From Hygrophila difformis (taxonomy: Eukaryota > Streptophyta > Magnoliopsida > Lamiales > Acanthaceae), in NCBI GenBank assembly GCA_030278955.1, contig JAOANR010000002.1, positions 29,808,057-29,872,056 on the forward strand: 64,000 bases of DNA. The letters run 5' to 3'. The first letter of the stretch is position 1, and each line of letters begins with the position of its first letter. Positions 1 through 9,536 of this stretch are shown piece by piece. The notes beneath the pieces are model-generated. The model saw only the letters and a program-made list of their open reading frames with translations, did not search any database and was not told where the DNA came from. The position numbers and the translations under genes were made by a program.

Positions 1-135
1 TACGATTAGATGAATCTAACAAGAACAAACTCGTCTATTTTTTTTCAATATATAATTACAATAATACTGTGTCAAAGTTGAACAATGAACAGTGTCAAAA
101 AGTCAAACGAGACAATTCAACTGGGACGGAGGGAG
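1..135. mobile_element. Stowaway-type MITE, left end outside the window
   Basis: The right terminus has the Stowaway signature ACGGAGGGAG followed by TA at 136-137, preceded by an AT-rich body with the block GACTTTTT/AACAATGAACAGTGTCAAA common in these MITEs. Only the right part is visible, so the partner inverted repeat cannot be checked. Non-coding. Confidence 0.7.
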
Positions 136-305
136 TATTTTTTTTAGGCCATCAATAGGCAGATAAGTAAATAAATTAAAAATTCAAACTGACGACAATC
201 AATAACTTCCAACCCACGACCATAAATCACAAGTAAGTAAATCAATTAAAAATTCAAATTTAAAGTGATCATATCACATAAATTTCTGGTTTACTCCTAC
301 ATTAA

Positions 306-632
306 GGTGGGTGTATTCAATCCAAAATTTTATAGATTTTAAAAAGTCGGTGGATTTAGAGAGTCCATAGACTCACGTAGAGTTGATTGATTTTGTGTAG
401 ACTCCATATAAAGTTTATGTAGAGTTTGACTGACTTTTAGAAATTTTAGATTGTTTAGAGAGATTTTGTTTAGTTATATTTTTAAGAGAATCTGTTAAAA
501 TATATAAAGATTTAAAATCCATAAACTGTTGAATACCTCAAAACTTTTAAAGACCTTTTTAAATCTAAATTGAATACACTCCAACTTTAAAAGCCCAAAA
601 AAATTCTACAGACTATTGATTGAATACACCCC
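306..632. mobile_element. Tourist/PIF-Harbinger-like MITE
   Basis: A 327-bp AT-rich non-coding block whose ends are inverted copies of GGGTGTATTCAAT (GGTGGGTGTATTCAATC at the left, GATTGAATACACCCC at the right). It is flanked by TAA on both sides (303-305 and 633-635), the 3-bp duplication expected for PIF/Harbinger MITEs. The interior also has inverted sub-repeats around TAGATTTTAAA. The superfamily is inferred from TSD length only. Confidence 0.6.
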
Positions 633-1164
633 TAAATACTAATATACCCTATCACCACATAAAATTTTAAATAATAAATATTATAGAGTTAAATGGACAG
701 TAATTTTGAATTTTGCATGTAGAATTTTTTATAATAGAATTTCCTCCCAATTTCCTCGTCAACTAGAAGAATTTTTTATAATAGCAAGTGCTGTGAGCAT
801 CCTTTGGTCCATAGAAAGACACAAGTGGCAAAGCCACAAAACAGTAAGGGTGTCATCTTTAAAAATAGGAGTGAGTAAGGAGTAGACCTACTCGAACTCG
901 GTTCGGAAAAAGATTAAATTCGTACTCAAAATATTCAAGTCAAGTCGAGTAGTCGGCTACTCAATTGAGTATCGAGCTCGAGTCTAAGTATATGATACTC
1001 ATTTTTTTTAATTTTTGATATATTTTTTATTTTTAATATTCATTTTTATTTATTTGTTATCCACTTTCACTCTAAGACAATTCTTAAAAAATCAACTATT
1101 TCCTCCCACTTTTCCTTACCCTGTGTTATTTCATCTACTTACCGTACCCACCTCTTATATTGTA
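633..1164. other. Non-coding AT-rich stretch with CTCGAG-rich patch
   Basis: No gene is seen. At about 885-985 there is a patch rich in ACTCGA/GAGCTCGAG words that resembles patches at 2164-2255 and 3020-3070. The hAT-like element at 2263-2998 and other inserts sit between these patches, so they may be remnants of one older, interrupted repeat. No clean terminal repeats were found for it. Confidence 0.35.
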
Positions 1165-1410
1165 CTCCCTCCGTTCCACCTTAGATGTTTTATTTGAATT
1201 TTTGATACCGTTCATTATTCAATTTTGACTCAATATTATTATAAGTATATAATTGAAAAAATAGTCGAGTTTGATCTTGTTAGATTCGTTTAATGGTATA
1301 GTTTTCAAATATATATTTTACATAATTTTTACTTCTATATTAACGATTAAAAAAGTGCATTGGATTGTGTGCAGAAGTCAAATAGGACATTTTAGTTGGG
1401 ATAGATAGAG
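1165..1410. mobile_element. Stowaway MITE
   Basis: A 246-bp element bounded by TA (1163-1164 and 1411-1412). The left end reads CTCCCTCCGTTCCACCTTAG and the right end is an imperfect inverted copy (TTTTAGTTGGGATAGATAGAG). The interior is AT-rich and non-coding. Confidence 0.75.
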
Positions 1411-1470
1411 TATAATACATATAACAATTCAAAAATAAAATGGACAGCTAAGGAAAAAAATAAGTATATT

Positions 1471-1947
1471 TTTTTTTTGAGAAGAAACCATATCTTTATT
1501 TCCAGCATAGCTATAAAGCAAGTCCAACAACATAACAAAAGAAGATGATCTCCATCCTACCCACCATACAGCAAATAGGCTACACACAATTACCTAATTA
1601 AGCCTCGCAGATTTGTGAACAATACGGGATCAAGCCGAACGTGAAAACTTTTCCTATCAACACGCACCATGATATTGATAAAAACACTCTTCCACAAGAC
1701 AACCTTCGCAAAACCATGATGAACCCAGAGGACGAACAGCACGGGCGTCATGAGTAGAGGCACCACATCAGGAGAACAGGACCAACGTTTGTAGCATCTT
1801 TATCTTCCAAGAAAATTGAAAAGCCTCCGCTTTGATCTAGCATCAATCTCGACAACGGTGCTCTCGAATGACAGAAACACCCTGAAACCCAGACTTTCTC
1901 CCAAGTCATATCTACCCTGCACTAATATTCAGTCCGTCGTACTACAT
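1471..1947 (-). mobile_element. Retroposed fragment with TSDs (5'-truncated LINE or processed transcript)
   Basis: The sequence AAAAATAAGTATATTT occurs immediately left (about 1455-1472) and right (about 1948-1963) of this segment. The left edge has a run of T on the plus strand, that is, an A tail on the minus strand. This is the structure left by target-primed reverse transcription. On the minus strand an open stretch of about 50 codons begins near 1906 with WEKVWVSGCFCHSRAP; I do not recognise it. GC content is higher than in the surroundings, which suggests a coding origin. A 5'-truncated LINE tail or a host cDNA are both possible. Confidence 0.6.
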
Positions 1948-2262
1948 AAAAATAAGTATATTTAATTTTATTTTATGAGTCACTCTTTAAAAAAAAAATT
2001 AGTATATCTTTGAAGAAACTGAATGATATCATAAGAGTACAATAACCCAACGGAATATTCAAATATTAAATTGAATTGTGTCTTTGAGTTTTGGTTCCAA
2101 ATTTCAATATCAATATACAAATGCCAAAAATTTAAAAATATATAAAAAAAATAAAATAAATTACTCAAGCTCAAGCTACTCGAGCTCGAGCTCGAAGTTG
2201 AGCAAAAGAAAAAAAATTAAACTACTTGAGCTCGAACGATACTTCTCGACTCGAGCTAGAGT

Positions 2263-2998
2263 CAGGCCCGGTGCTTAGCAGGAGCACCCAGTGCACCTGC
2301 TCAAGGCCCCACATTTTGTGAGGCCTCACTTTAAAAAAAATTAATTAAAGATTATGTTTTCAAATTTTTTTTTGATATTTTATATATAAGATTAGGAGTT
2401 TATATATTTGTTAATACTTTATTATTAATTAGTTTCTTTGTCATGAGGTGGGCTTATAGTATCTAATTAATTATACTATATTTAAATTGTATTTCTTTAA
2501 AAATTAATTTAATTTTTAAACTCATCTATATAATTCTTCCAACCTTCCCTAGTGAAAAAAAAATAACTACAATAATGTATATTTTAACAAAATGCAATAG
2601 TAGTATTTTACATAATTTACTAAAATAAAATATTAAATTAATTTTATATAGTAATAAAATATACTTCCTCCGTTTCTTTTTATTTGCCCCGTTTGGGGTA
2701 TAAGCAGTTAAGCACTATTCACCAACACACTTTGATTTAAATTTCATAGTTATACTAGTTAAAATATAGTCAAGTGAGATCTTGTTAGATTCGTCTCATC
2801 GTTTAATTTTAAAATATCGAACTTTTAAAATTTTTAGTTGTACCAAACTTGAGTTATTAGTGATTTATTAAAACTTACATTGGACTGTGTGCTGGGTAGG
2901 TCCGTAGCAAATAAAAAGAAACGTAGGAAGTAGTTCGTTTTATAGGCCCCATTTTTTTAGTTTTGCTCGGGGCCTCTAAAATGTTGTGGACGGTCCTG
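2263..2998. mobile_element. hAT-like non-autonomous transposon
   Basis: The ends are imperfect inverted repeats (CAGGCCCGGTG at the left; inverse of CAGGACCGTCC at the right). They are flanked by an 8-bp duplication with one mismatch, GCTAGAGT (2255-2262) and GCTAGAAT (2999-3006), as expected for hAT. The words GGCCCC and GGCCTC near both ends strengthen the inverted symmetry. No transposase is encoded. A Stowaway MITE (2664-2930) lies inside it, so the hAT-like copy is the older insertion. Confidence 0.65.
2664..2930. mobile_element. Stowaway MITE nested in the hAT-like element
   Basis: The inverted termini CTTCCTCCGTTTCTTTTTAT and ATAAAAAGAAACGTAGGAAG are nearly perfect reverse complements, and the element is bounded by TA (2662-2663, 2931-2932). 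About 267 bp, AT-rich and non-coding. Confidence 0.8.
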
Positions 2999-3121
2999 GC
3001 TAGAATAGCCCAATAAATCTGTCGAGCCAAGTTCAAGTACCCATTACTCGAGCTCGAGCTCGACTCGATATCATACCTATTTATGAGTAGTATTATTTCC
3101 AGAATTTTGTCCATCCGCGGC

Positions 3122-3637
3122 TAGAGCTGTAAACGAGCCGAACCGAACCGAGCTTCAAGTGTTTGAGCTCTGTTCGTTAAGCTTAACGAACGAACACGAA
3201 CCGAGCCAAAAATCTTAACGAGCCAATTTTCATGTTTGAGCTCTGTTCGTTTAACCTTACGAACGAGCTAATAACGAACGAACACGAGCCTAGTCGAGCT
3301 CAGTTAACGAGCCATTTATTTTATTAATAAATTTATTTATTTTAGAATTAAATTAGGTGTGAAAATGTAATGTATATTGTAATATAATTTATGAGAGAAA
3401 TGTAAAATTAATAAAAATAAAAAAATATAAAGAACAACTAGATAAAATGTTTATTTTTTATAATATATATTCCACTAAAAAAGAATTCCGAACTGTTCGC
3501 GAACTTAACGAACGAACACACAAACCTAATTATGTGTTTGAGCTCGGTTCGTTTAACTTACCGAACGAGCTGTTAACGAACGAACACGTGTCGAACTGAG
3601 CTCAGCTCACGAACTGTTTGTTCTATTTACAGCTCTA
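3122..3637. mobile_element. TIR transposon, hAT-like MITE with internal GAACGA repeats
   Basis: The termini TAGAGCTGTAAA and TTTACAGCTCTA are perfect inverted repeats and are flanked by CCGCGGC on both sides (3115-3121 and 3638-3644). The interior carries many copies of TAACGAACGAACAC and its inverse TTCGTTTAAC, and would fold into an extended stem. The observed TSD is 7 bp rather than the 8 bp usual for hAT, so the superfamily call is tentative. Confidence 0.7.
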
Positions 3638-3860
3638 CCGCGGCCAACGTCGTGTTAGGTGATTATCCACTTATTATACTTCGTATGATGTACTACTACA
3701 TATTGATATTTATATTTTTGTATTTATATTCTAACCTTCATATTTGGGTTTGATTTTCCATCCCACCCATTTTCCTTTATTTTATTCTTTATAATTTGTG
3801 CGATATGGGCTCCCACCACATCTTTACTAACTTGTATAAGTTGTTTAAAAAAATGTTATT

Positions 3861-4040
3861 TTTTTAGGTGAATACCAGGGTATCCCCAGGCCACATTGAG
3901 CCCAATACTAATCCCTCGAGCATTTGCAAGGGCAATTAATAGCGTCTCTCCCAAAGCAGTTTTTTGCATGCACAAGGCTCGAACCCGAGACCTTGCTTAA
4001 GCGACTAGATCCCCATCCACTCAAGTCAACTGCTATTGGT
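3861..4040 (-). mobile_element. tRNA-derived SINE
   Basis: A 180-bp insertion flanked by a perfect 17-bp duplication, TTTAAAAAAATGTTATT (3844-3860 and 4041-4057). On the minus strand it has a pol III B-box-like GGTTCGAGCC near 3985 and ends in an A-rich tail (T run at 3861-3865 on the plus strand). Related sequence recurs at 38,106-38,240 and probably at 37,525-37,672. Confidence 0.75.
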
Positions 4041-4261
4041 TTTAAAAAAATGTTATTGGTAATTAACTCTTTAATTAGTTAATTTGATCTAATTTTTACT
4101 CTTTTAGTCGGTTGTAAAATTTATAGAAATGTGAAAATACGATATTTTAGGCAAAATAAAATCATCTAAAAAGCCATATATATAAAAAAATTTAAATTGT
4201 ATAGAAGTATTAAATTTTCAAGAGATCAACCGCCCCCTCAGCATATTCCAATTTGTTTTTC

Positions 4262-4270
4262 TATATATAC
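4262..4270 (+). promoter_or_regulatory. Candidate TATA box of the dioxygenase gene
   Basis: CTATATATACA lies about 215 bp upstream of the first ATG at 4484. It would give a transcript start near 4295 and a 5' leader of about 190 nt. It is placed by position and motif only; other AT-rich stretches nearby could serve. Confidence 0.4.
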
Positions 4271-4528
4271 ACGAAGACAGCCCTCCTGCCCTCCACATTG
4301 GTGTGTTCCAAACAACTAGTGATTTTTGAAGTGTTAATTTCTCATATTGATTGTCTCGTCTACTACTCTACATATTCTGAATTGGGTAAGGCTTATATGC
4401 TGATGAAGTAATGTAATACATCCATCTATCTTTTAAAATTAAGGCGTGATACAAGGTTGTAATAATCCTCCGTTAATAGAATTGTGGAGGATACCACATT
4501 ACTATTTCCATCCATGGCAAGTTGTCAC

Positions 4529-4549
4529 ATGATGATGATGATGATGATG
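4529..4549 (+). repeat. (ATG)7 microsatellite inside exon 1, encoding a Met run
   Basis: Seven consecutive ATG triplets encode seven methionines about 16 codons after the first ATG. Family members usually begin shortly before the TFDDTKTGVKG-type segment. This ORF has about 58 residues before that point, and the run offers many alternative in-frame starts. Confidence 0.85.
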
Positions 4550-5890
4550 CCCCTTGCACTCCCCTGCAACAAAATTCACACCAAAAAAATTTGGGCGACC
4601 AAAGTGGTGCTCCCCACCATCACCGCCGAATCCAACCAGCGGCACCTTCAACTCAAAACCTTCGACGACACAAAGACCGGCGTCAAAGGTCTGGTCGACG
4701 CAGGCATTGCCGCCCTACCACAAATATTCGTGCATCCACCTCACCACCTCAAACAAATCGAAAAAACCAACACGAATCACCACTTTGAGCTCCCTGTAAT
4801 AGACCTCAATGGGATCAACGCCGATTCTCATCAAGATATCCTCGACACGATCCTCGATGCATCGCGGAGTTGGGGATTTTTCCAGCTGGTTAATCACGGG
4901 ATATCGATCAGTACCCTGGACGAAACTTTGGATGGAATCCGTAGGTTCCACGAGCTGGCCGCAGAGATGAAGAAGCCGTATTATACCCGCGATTTTTCGA
5001 GGAATTTCACTTACAACAGTAACTTTGATCTGTTCAGCGCGCCCGCAGCTTGCTGGAGGGACACCATTTTTTTTCTTGCGGCTCCTAATCCACCACCGCC
5101 TGAAGAACTGCCCCAAACATGCAGGTAATGAGTTCATGCAAGATTCAAAGTTTGTACCATTGATCCTCATATTATCTGGCTTGGTAGGGAAATTTGGCAT
5201 AGATCAGAGGGCCCATTCCCAACCCGTTCCGTGATGTGATTAATAAGTGGAGCTATTCGAATCGAGATTCAACTTAGAAAAAATTTAATCAGCTATTTCA
5301 ACTTAGAAAAAAATTAACTCGTGCTAAAAAAATATTGATTAATTGAGTCCAATATTCAAGTAGACTGATGCCTTAATTAGAAAAGTAAAGTATGGGCATA
5401 TAATACTTATTTTTGAATTATTTTTTTCCCTCCAAAATGGTGATTAGGACTTAGGAGTGTATATGAATTTAAAACTTTAAACAAAGAAAGAAAGATTATT
5501 TCCTATCAATATATCATGTATATTTATATGTATAGGCTAGCTCAATGATTTTGGTAAATGTAGGGAAATTTTGGTGCAATACTCAAAGGAAGTGATGAAA
5601 GTAGGAATTACTGTGTTCAAGTTGATTTCCGAGGCTCTTGGACTTGATCCAAACCACCTCATAGACATTGAGTGTGCACAAACACTATCGCTGCTGGGGG
5701 CATTACTATCCCGCATGTCCTGAACCCAATCGAACATTAGGCGCCATGACACATTCCGACTATACTTTCTTAACAATTCTCCTACAAAGACGACTTTGGA
5801 GGGCTCCAAGTGTTGCATAACGACGAGCATTGGGTCGATGTTTCTCCCATGCCAGGAGCCTTGATAGTCAACATTGGCGATCTTTTGCAG

Positions 5891-6019
5891 GCAAGTCGTA
5901 TATATTTTGCGAGGATTATAATATTATTGTTTTTCAAATGTTTAATTTACTAACAAATCTATCAATAGGATGAATAAGTTTGTGTTCGATTTCTTCTTTT
6001 TCTTTTGTTCCTTCTGTAG
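5891..6019 (+). other. Intron 2 with a GC-AG splice pair
   Basis: The exon 2/intron 2 boundary reads CAG|GCAAGT and the acceptor CTGTAG|TTG. The intron position is canonical for this dioxygenase family (after DLLQ, before LISN). CAG|GCAAGT is the strong consensus of the minor GC-AG intron class, so splicing is plausible. Intron 1 (5125-5563) has an ordinary GTAATG donor and GTAG acceptor. Confidence 0.7.
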
Positions 6020-6456
6020 TTGATATCAAACGGAAAGGTAAAGAGCGTTCAACACCGTGTGTTGGCAAACCATTGTGGTCCAAGATTGTCTATGGCCTCC
6101 TTTTTTGGTAGGGATACGTCGGGTGTGAATTCGAGAGTGTATGAACCGATCAAGGAGTTGGTTTCAAACGAGAATCCTCCAAAGTATCGCGCAACAACTA
6201 TCAAAGAATATACCACTTATGTTCGCAACAAGGGGTGTGATGGTGTATTTAATTTGAAAGGCCTTGAGCTTTAAATATGTTCAAATCGCTCTTATTTCTA
6301 GTTAAATTTCGATGTTATTTCATGTTTAATTTGCAATACCTATGTAATTATTGTGTAATTACTTTGGAAAGCTTTTTGCACTTAGTTTGTTGGTTTCATA
6401 ATTTAAATAAGTATATCAACTCCCATTTTGATTATTATGCTTTACATTTCCATTCT

Positions 6457-6978
6457 TGTTGTGAAAAATGTGCCTCAAAACAAACCCAATTTAGGACAAC
6501 CGTAACCCAAATTAGCCAAATGCAGCAAAATACACAAAACACAGAGAATTTACGTGGTTCGGTCAAATCGACCTACATCCACAGGCAAAAGGAGAAACAA
6601 ATTTTCAATATGAGAGGCAAATATTACAAAAGAGTTTGGACAATAATTTTCTGACCCATAAAACCCACTCAACAAATTGACTCCTCACTAAAGACACACC
6701 TACCAAAACAAACGGCCCAATTGTATAAAAACCCTACGAGCCAAAATTCTCTATTTTATCAAAGTGCTGCCATTGGCCCCCACATTAAGGGAACTGTCAC
6801 AGTCTCTTATCAAAAACAAGAGCTGGCAAGAGGCGTTATTTTAAACTCTTTGCCTATACTTGGTCTGTGTCTTTGTTGGGGTGTTTGTGAGCCACAATTG
6901 CTACAGTACAACACAGGTAAGTGGAAACTTCCACATTCACATTCACCTACTGACAGTAAAGGACGGTACCACCTTACA
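6457..6978 (-). repeat. Copia-A 3' LTR (left copy)
   Basis: 522 bp, starting TGTTGTG and ending CTTACA on the plus strand. It lacks about 40 bp present in the right copy (around the words GATGACCAACTATATATAGAGG) and has several substitutions, indicating an old insertion. Confidence 0.85.
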
Positions 6979-7019
6979 AATCTCCATCTTGGTACATCTC
7001 AAGCATAGTCAAATGGTAA

Positions 7020-8089
7020 GAAGGCTCCACCTTGATCTCAAACTTCCTCCGAAAACAAATGTACCAAAACCAAGCACACAAATGTGCCAAATTGGACTCG
7101 AACTCTTCTTTTGCCTCCAAATTTCCCACCATGGGAAAAATGCCTCGGTGAGGCAATCAGTAGAGAGCCAACATCAGATGTGCCTCTCAAATATCGAAAG
7201 ATTCGCTTCAGAGAATGCCAATGCTCTTTCCCTGATCCCTGAATCTGCTAACACTGACTGCCTGTGCCAAATCTGGCCTAGCGCTCACCATGGCATACAT
7301 CAAGATGCACTAGAATGGAAACATATCCCGTATACTCCTTCTCAGTTTCAGACTTAGGTGCAAACATAACTGAGAGCTGTGCATTATCAACACATGGAGT
7401 ATTCAAATGTTTTTCCGAAAACATACCAAACTCTGACAGAATCTCCTGGATGTAGCTCTTCTATGACAAGAAAAGCTTTTTTTTTTTATCTTTCTCAATA
7501 GATCTTCATCCCCAATTCTGCGCTGCACCCAAATCCCAAAATGTCGAACTCTACACACAGTAGAAAATCAATCTTGCTCACCTGAGTCATCTTTTGAAGC
7601 TTCACCTTATTGTCAGCACCCAAAATTGACTCTTCGCTCAAGGCTTCAGTTTTCCTTCACAGACATATGTTGCATGTCCAAAAGGTTTCAAATTCGAGTA
7701 ATCACAAGAGTTACCCGACCAAACCTCATCAGGTATCCGACAATCAATTCCAATTGATCAGAAAGCAGGCAGTGTCTACTGTCTATATCCAAAAGCTCCT
7801 TGGCAATCCAGATCGCAAGAGCATGTAGCGTGCTCTCCCCAAAAAGGGTCTATTCATACGCTTTAACACCCCATTATCTGGAGTGTTCCAAACTCTGTGA
7901 TGTTCAGCAATTTCATTGTTCTTGTAGAACTCATAAAACTCCCTCGAACAAGATGTCCAAATCTAATATGTCATAATTAAGACATATTAGAGGAATCAGC
8001 AACAGCAGCTCCAGAATCCACTATCGTAGACCTCTGCACAACATACAGAGATCCATGCAAGATTCCCTTCAAAGCCACGAACGATCCCT
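7020..8089 (-). pseudogene. Copia-A pol remnants (protease/integrase/RT-RNase H scraps)
   Basis: Scattered minus-strand motifs survive in different frames. They include a LYVVQRSTIVDSG-like pre-integrase segment near 7990-8060, an integrase-like EIAEHHRVWNTPDNGV segment near 7850-7920, and SLKRIFRYLRGTSDV at the RT-RNase H junction near 7170-7215. The YVDD-containing RT core is not visible. Order and strand agree with copia pol, but large deletions and stop codons make it non-functional. Confidence 0.65.
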
Positions 8090-8923
8090 TTACTGTTTTG
8101 TCTGCACACTTGCAAACAAGGCCAAATGATCCGCTGGATCTGTATCGTCATCAACTGCAACAGAGACAAAATCCCGTTGCGTTCCCTGTTGTTGCTTCTT
8201 CATCATCTTGGGACAGCTGGTCTTCCAATTTCCCTTCTCATTACAATAATTGCACACATCACATGGCCTTGGACCTTTAACAAAAGACTTTTTCTTCTTT
8301 TGTTTTACAAAATTTTCATGTCCATTGCCACTACAAACTACAAGCCCAACAACCTGATCATTACTCGAAGATGCCTTATGGCGCAATTCCCTACTATGCA
8401 AAGCTGCACGTACATCTTCTAAACTAATAGTATCTTTACCAACAATAAATGATTGTACAAAGTTTTCAAATGACAATGGTAATGATACTAATAATATTAA
8501 TGCAACATCTCCATCATCGATAACTACATCAATATTACGCAACTCCAACAAGATAGTATTCAATCTATCAAGATGGTCTCGAAGAGGTGTACCTTCATGC
8601 ATCCATAGGCTGAACCAACGTTGCTTCAGCACCAAATATTAGTTAAAGACTTCGTCATATAAAGACTTTCGAGCTTTAACCACAAACCAAACGCCATTGT
8701 TTCCATTGCAACTTCAGTAATAACATCATCTGCCAAGCACAATAAGATGGTTGAATGAGCTTTCTCCTTCAGGCTCACCATCTTAGCATCATCTGGATCT
8801 TCCTTTTTCTCCAACGGAGCCCACAGGCCTTGTTGCTTTAACAAAGCCCGCATTTTGATTTGCCAAAGGCAAAAAACTATTTCTCCCTGTGAACTTGTCA
8901 GCACTAATATTTATTGCCGACAT
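8090..8923 (-). pseudogene. Copia-A gag remnant (UBN2-type capsid plus mutated zinc knuckle)
   Basis: The reading frame starts at the ATG at 8921-8923 (MSAINISADKFTGRNSF). It is continued in other frames by WQIKMRALLKQQGLWAPL and by LRDHLDRLNTILLELRN, a copia gag pattern. At least two frameshifts occur, near 8877 and near 8640. The zinc knuckle near 8205-8265 reads CNYCNEKGNWKTSC: the histidine expected before W is Asn, so RNA binding is probably lost. Gag would package element RNA; this copy cannot make a full protein. Confidence 0.8.
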
Positions 8924-8966
8924 TTTTGCTATCAAACGAGGCACAAACACGGCTCTGATACCAGTT

Positions 8967-9531
8967 TGTTGCGGAAAATGTGCCTCAAAACAAACCCAAT
9001 TTCGAACAACCGTAACCCAAATTAGCCAAATGCAGCAAAATAAACAAAACACGGAGAATTTACGTAGTTCGGTCAAATTGACCTTCATCCACAGGCAAAA
9101 GGAGAAACAAATTTTCACTATGAGGGGCAAATATTACAGAAGAGTTTGGACAATAATTTCCTGACCCACAAAACCCACTCAACAAGTTGACTCCTCACTC
9201 AAGACACACCTATCAAAACAAACGGCCCAAGAGTATAAAAACCCTACGAGCCAAAACTCTCTATTTTATCAAAGAGTTGTCATTGTCCACCAAATTAAGG
9301 GAACTATCACTGTCTCTTATCAAACACAAGAGCTTGCAAGAGGCATTATTTTAAACTCTTTGCCTATACTTGGTCTGTGTCTTTGCTGGGGTGTTTTATC
9401 AATTGCAAGATGACCAACTATATATAGAGGTTTGTGAGCCACAATTACTACAGTACGCACAGGTAAGTGGAAACTTCCACATTCACATTCACATTCACCT
9501 ACTGATAACAAAGGACGGTACCCGCCTAACA
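8967..9531 (-). repeat. Copia-A 5' LTR (right copy)
   Basis: 565 bp, starting TGTTGCGG and ending CCTAACA on the plus strand. It is directly followed on the left by the tRNA-iMet primer-binding site, which fixes the element's orientation. Confidence 0.85.
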
Positions 9532-9536
9532 ATTCT

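Larger units (their letters stand above)
4484..6274 (+). pseudogene. 2-oxoglutarate/Fe(II)-dependent dioxygenase (ACC oxidase homolog type), frameshifted
   Basis: Soluble non-haem iron oxygenase of the DOXC type, the family annotated in plants as ACC oxidase homologs acting on specialised metabolites; substrate unknown. Three exons fit: 4484-5124, 5564-5890 and 6020-6274. Exon 1 has the family motifs TGVKGLVDAG, WGFFQLVNHG and YNSNFDLF. Iron ligands are visible as His (5752-5754) and Asp (5758-5760) in exon 2 and His (6053-6055) in exon 3. The 2OG-binding Arg-x-Ser is at 6083-6091. Exon 2 has one extra G in the run 5696-5700 and one extra A at 5786-5788. Without them the exons sum to a 406-residue frame of normal family layout; with them translation ends early. 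Since all catalytic residues survive, this is either a recent pseudogene or an assembly indel artefact. Confidence 0.8.
6457..9531 (-). mobile_element. Copia-A: decayed Ty1/copia retrotransposon
   Basis: Two similar LTRs (6457-6978 and 8967-9531) enclose a shrunken internal region, and the element is flanked by the 5-bp duplication ATTCT (6452-6456, 9532-9536). A primer-binding site complementary to initiator tRNA-Met lies at 8951-8963, next to the right LTR, so the element reads on the minus strand. A purine-rich tract abuts the left LTR (inverse of AATCTCCATCTTGG). The internal length of about 2 kb is far below the 4-5 kb of an intact copia, so much of pol is deleted. The insertion starts 183 bp after the dioxygenase stop codon. 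Confidence 0.85.

Noticed and set aside
4715..5200. 161-codon minus-strand ORF opposite dioxygenase exon 1
   Set aside because: It is the shadow of a conserved exon on the other strand, has no recognisable motif, and crosses the exon/intron boundary.
6277..7357. 95-165 codon plus-strand ORFs after the dioxygenase
   Set aside because: They cover the Copia-A LTR and its pol remnants, which read on the minus strand.
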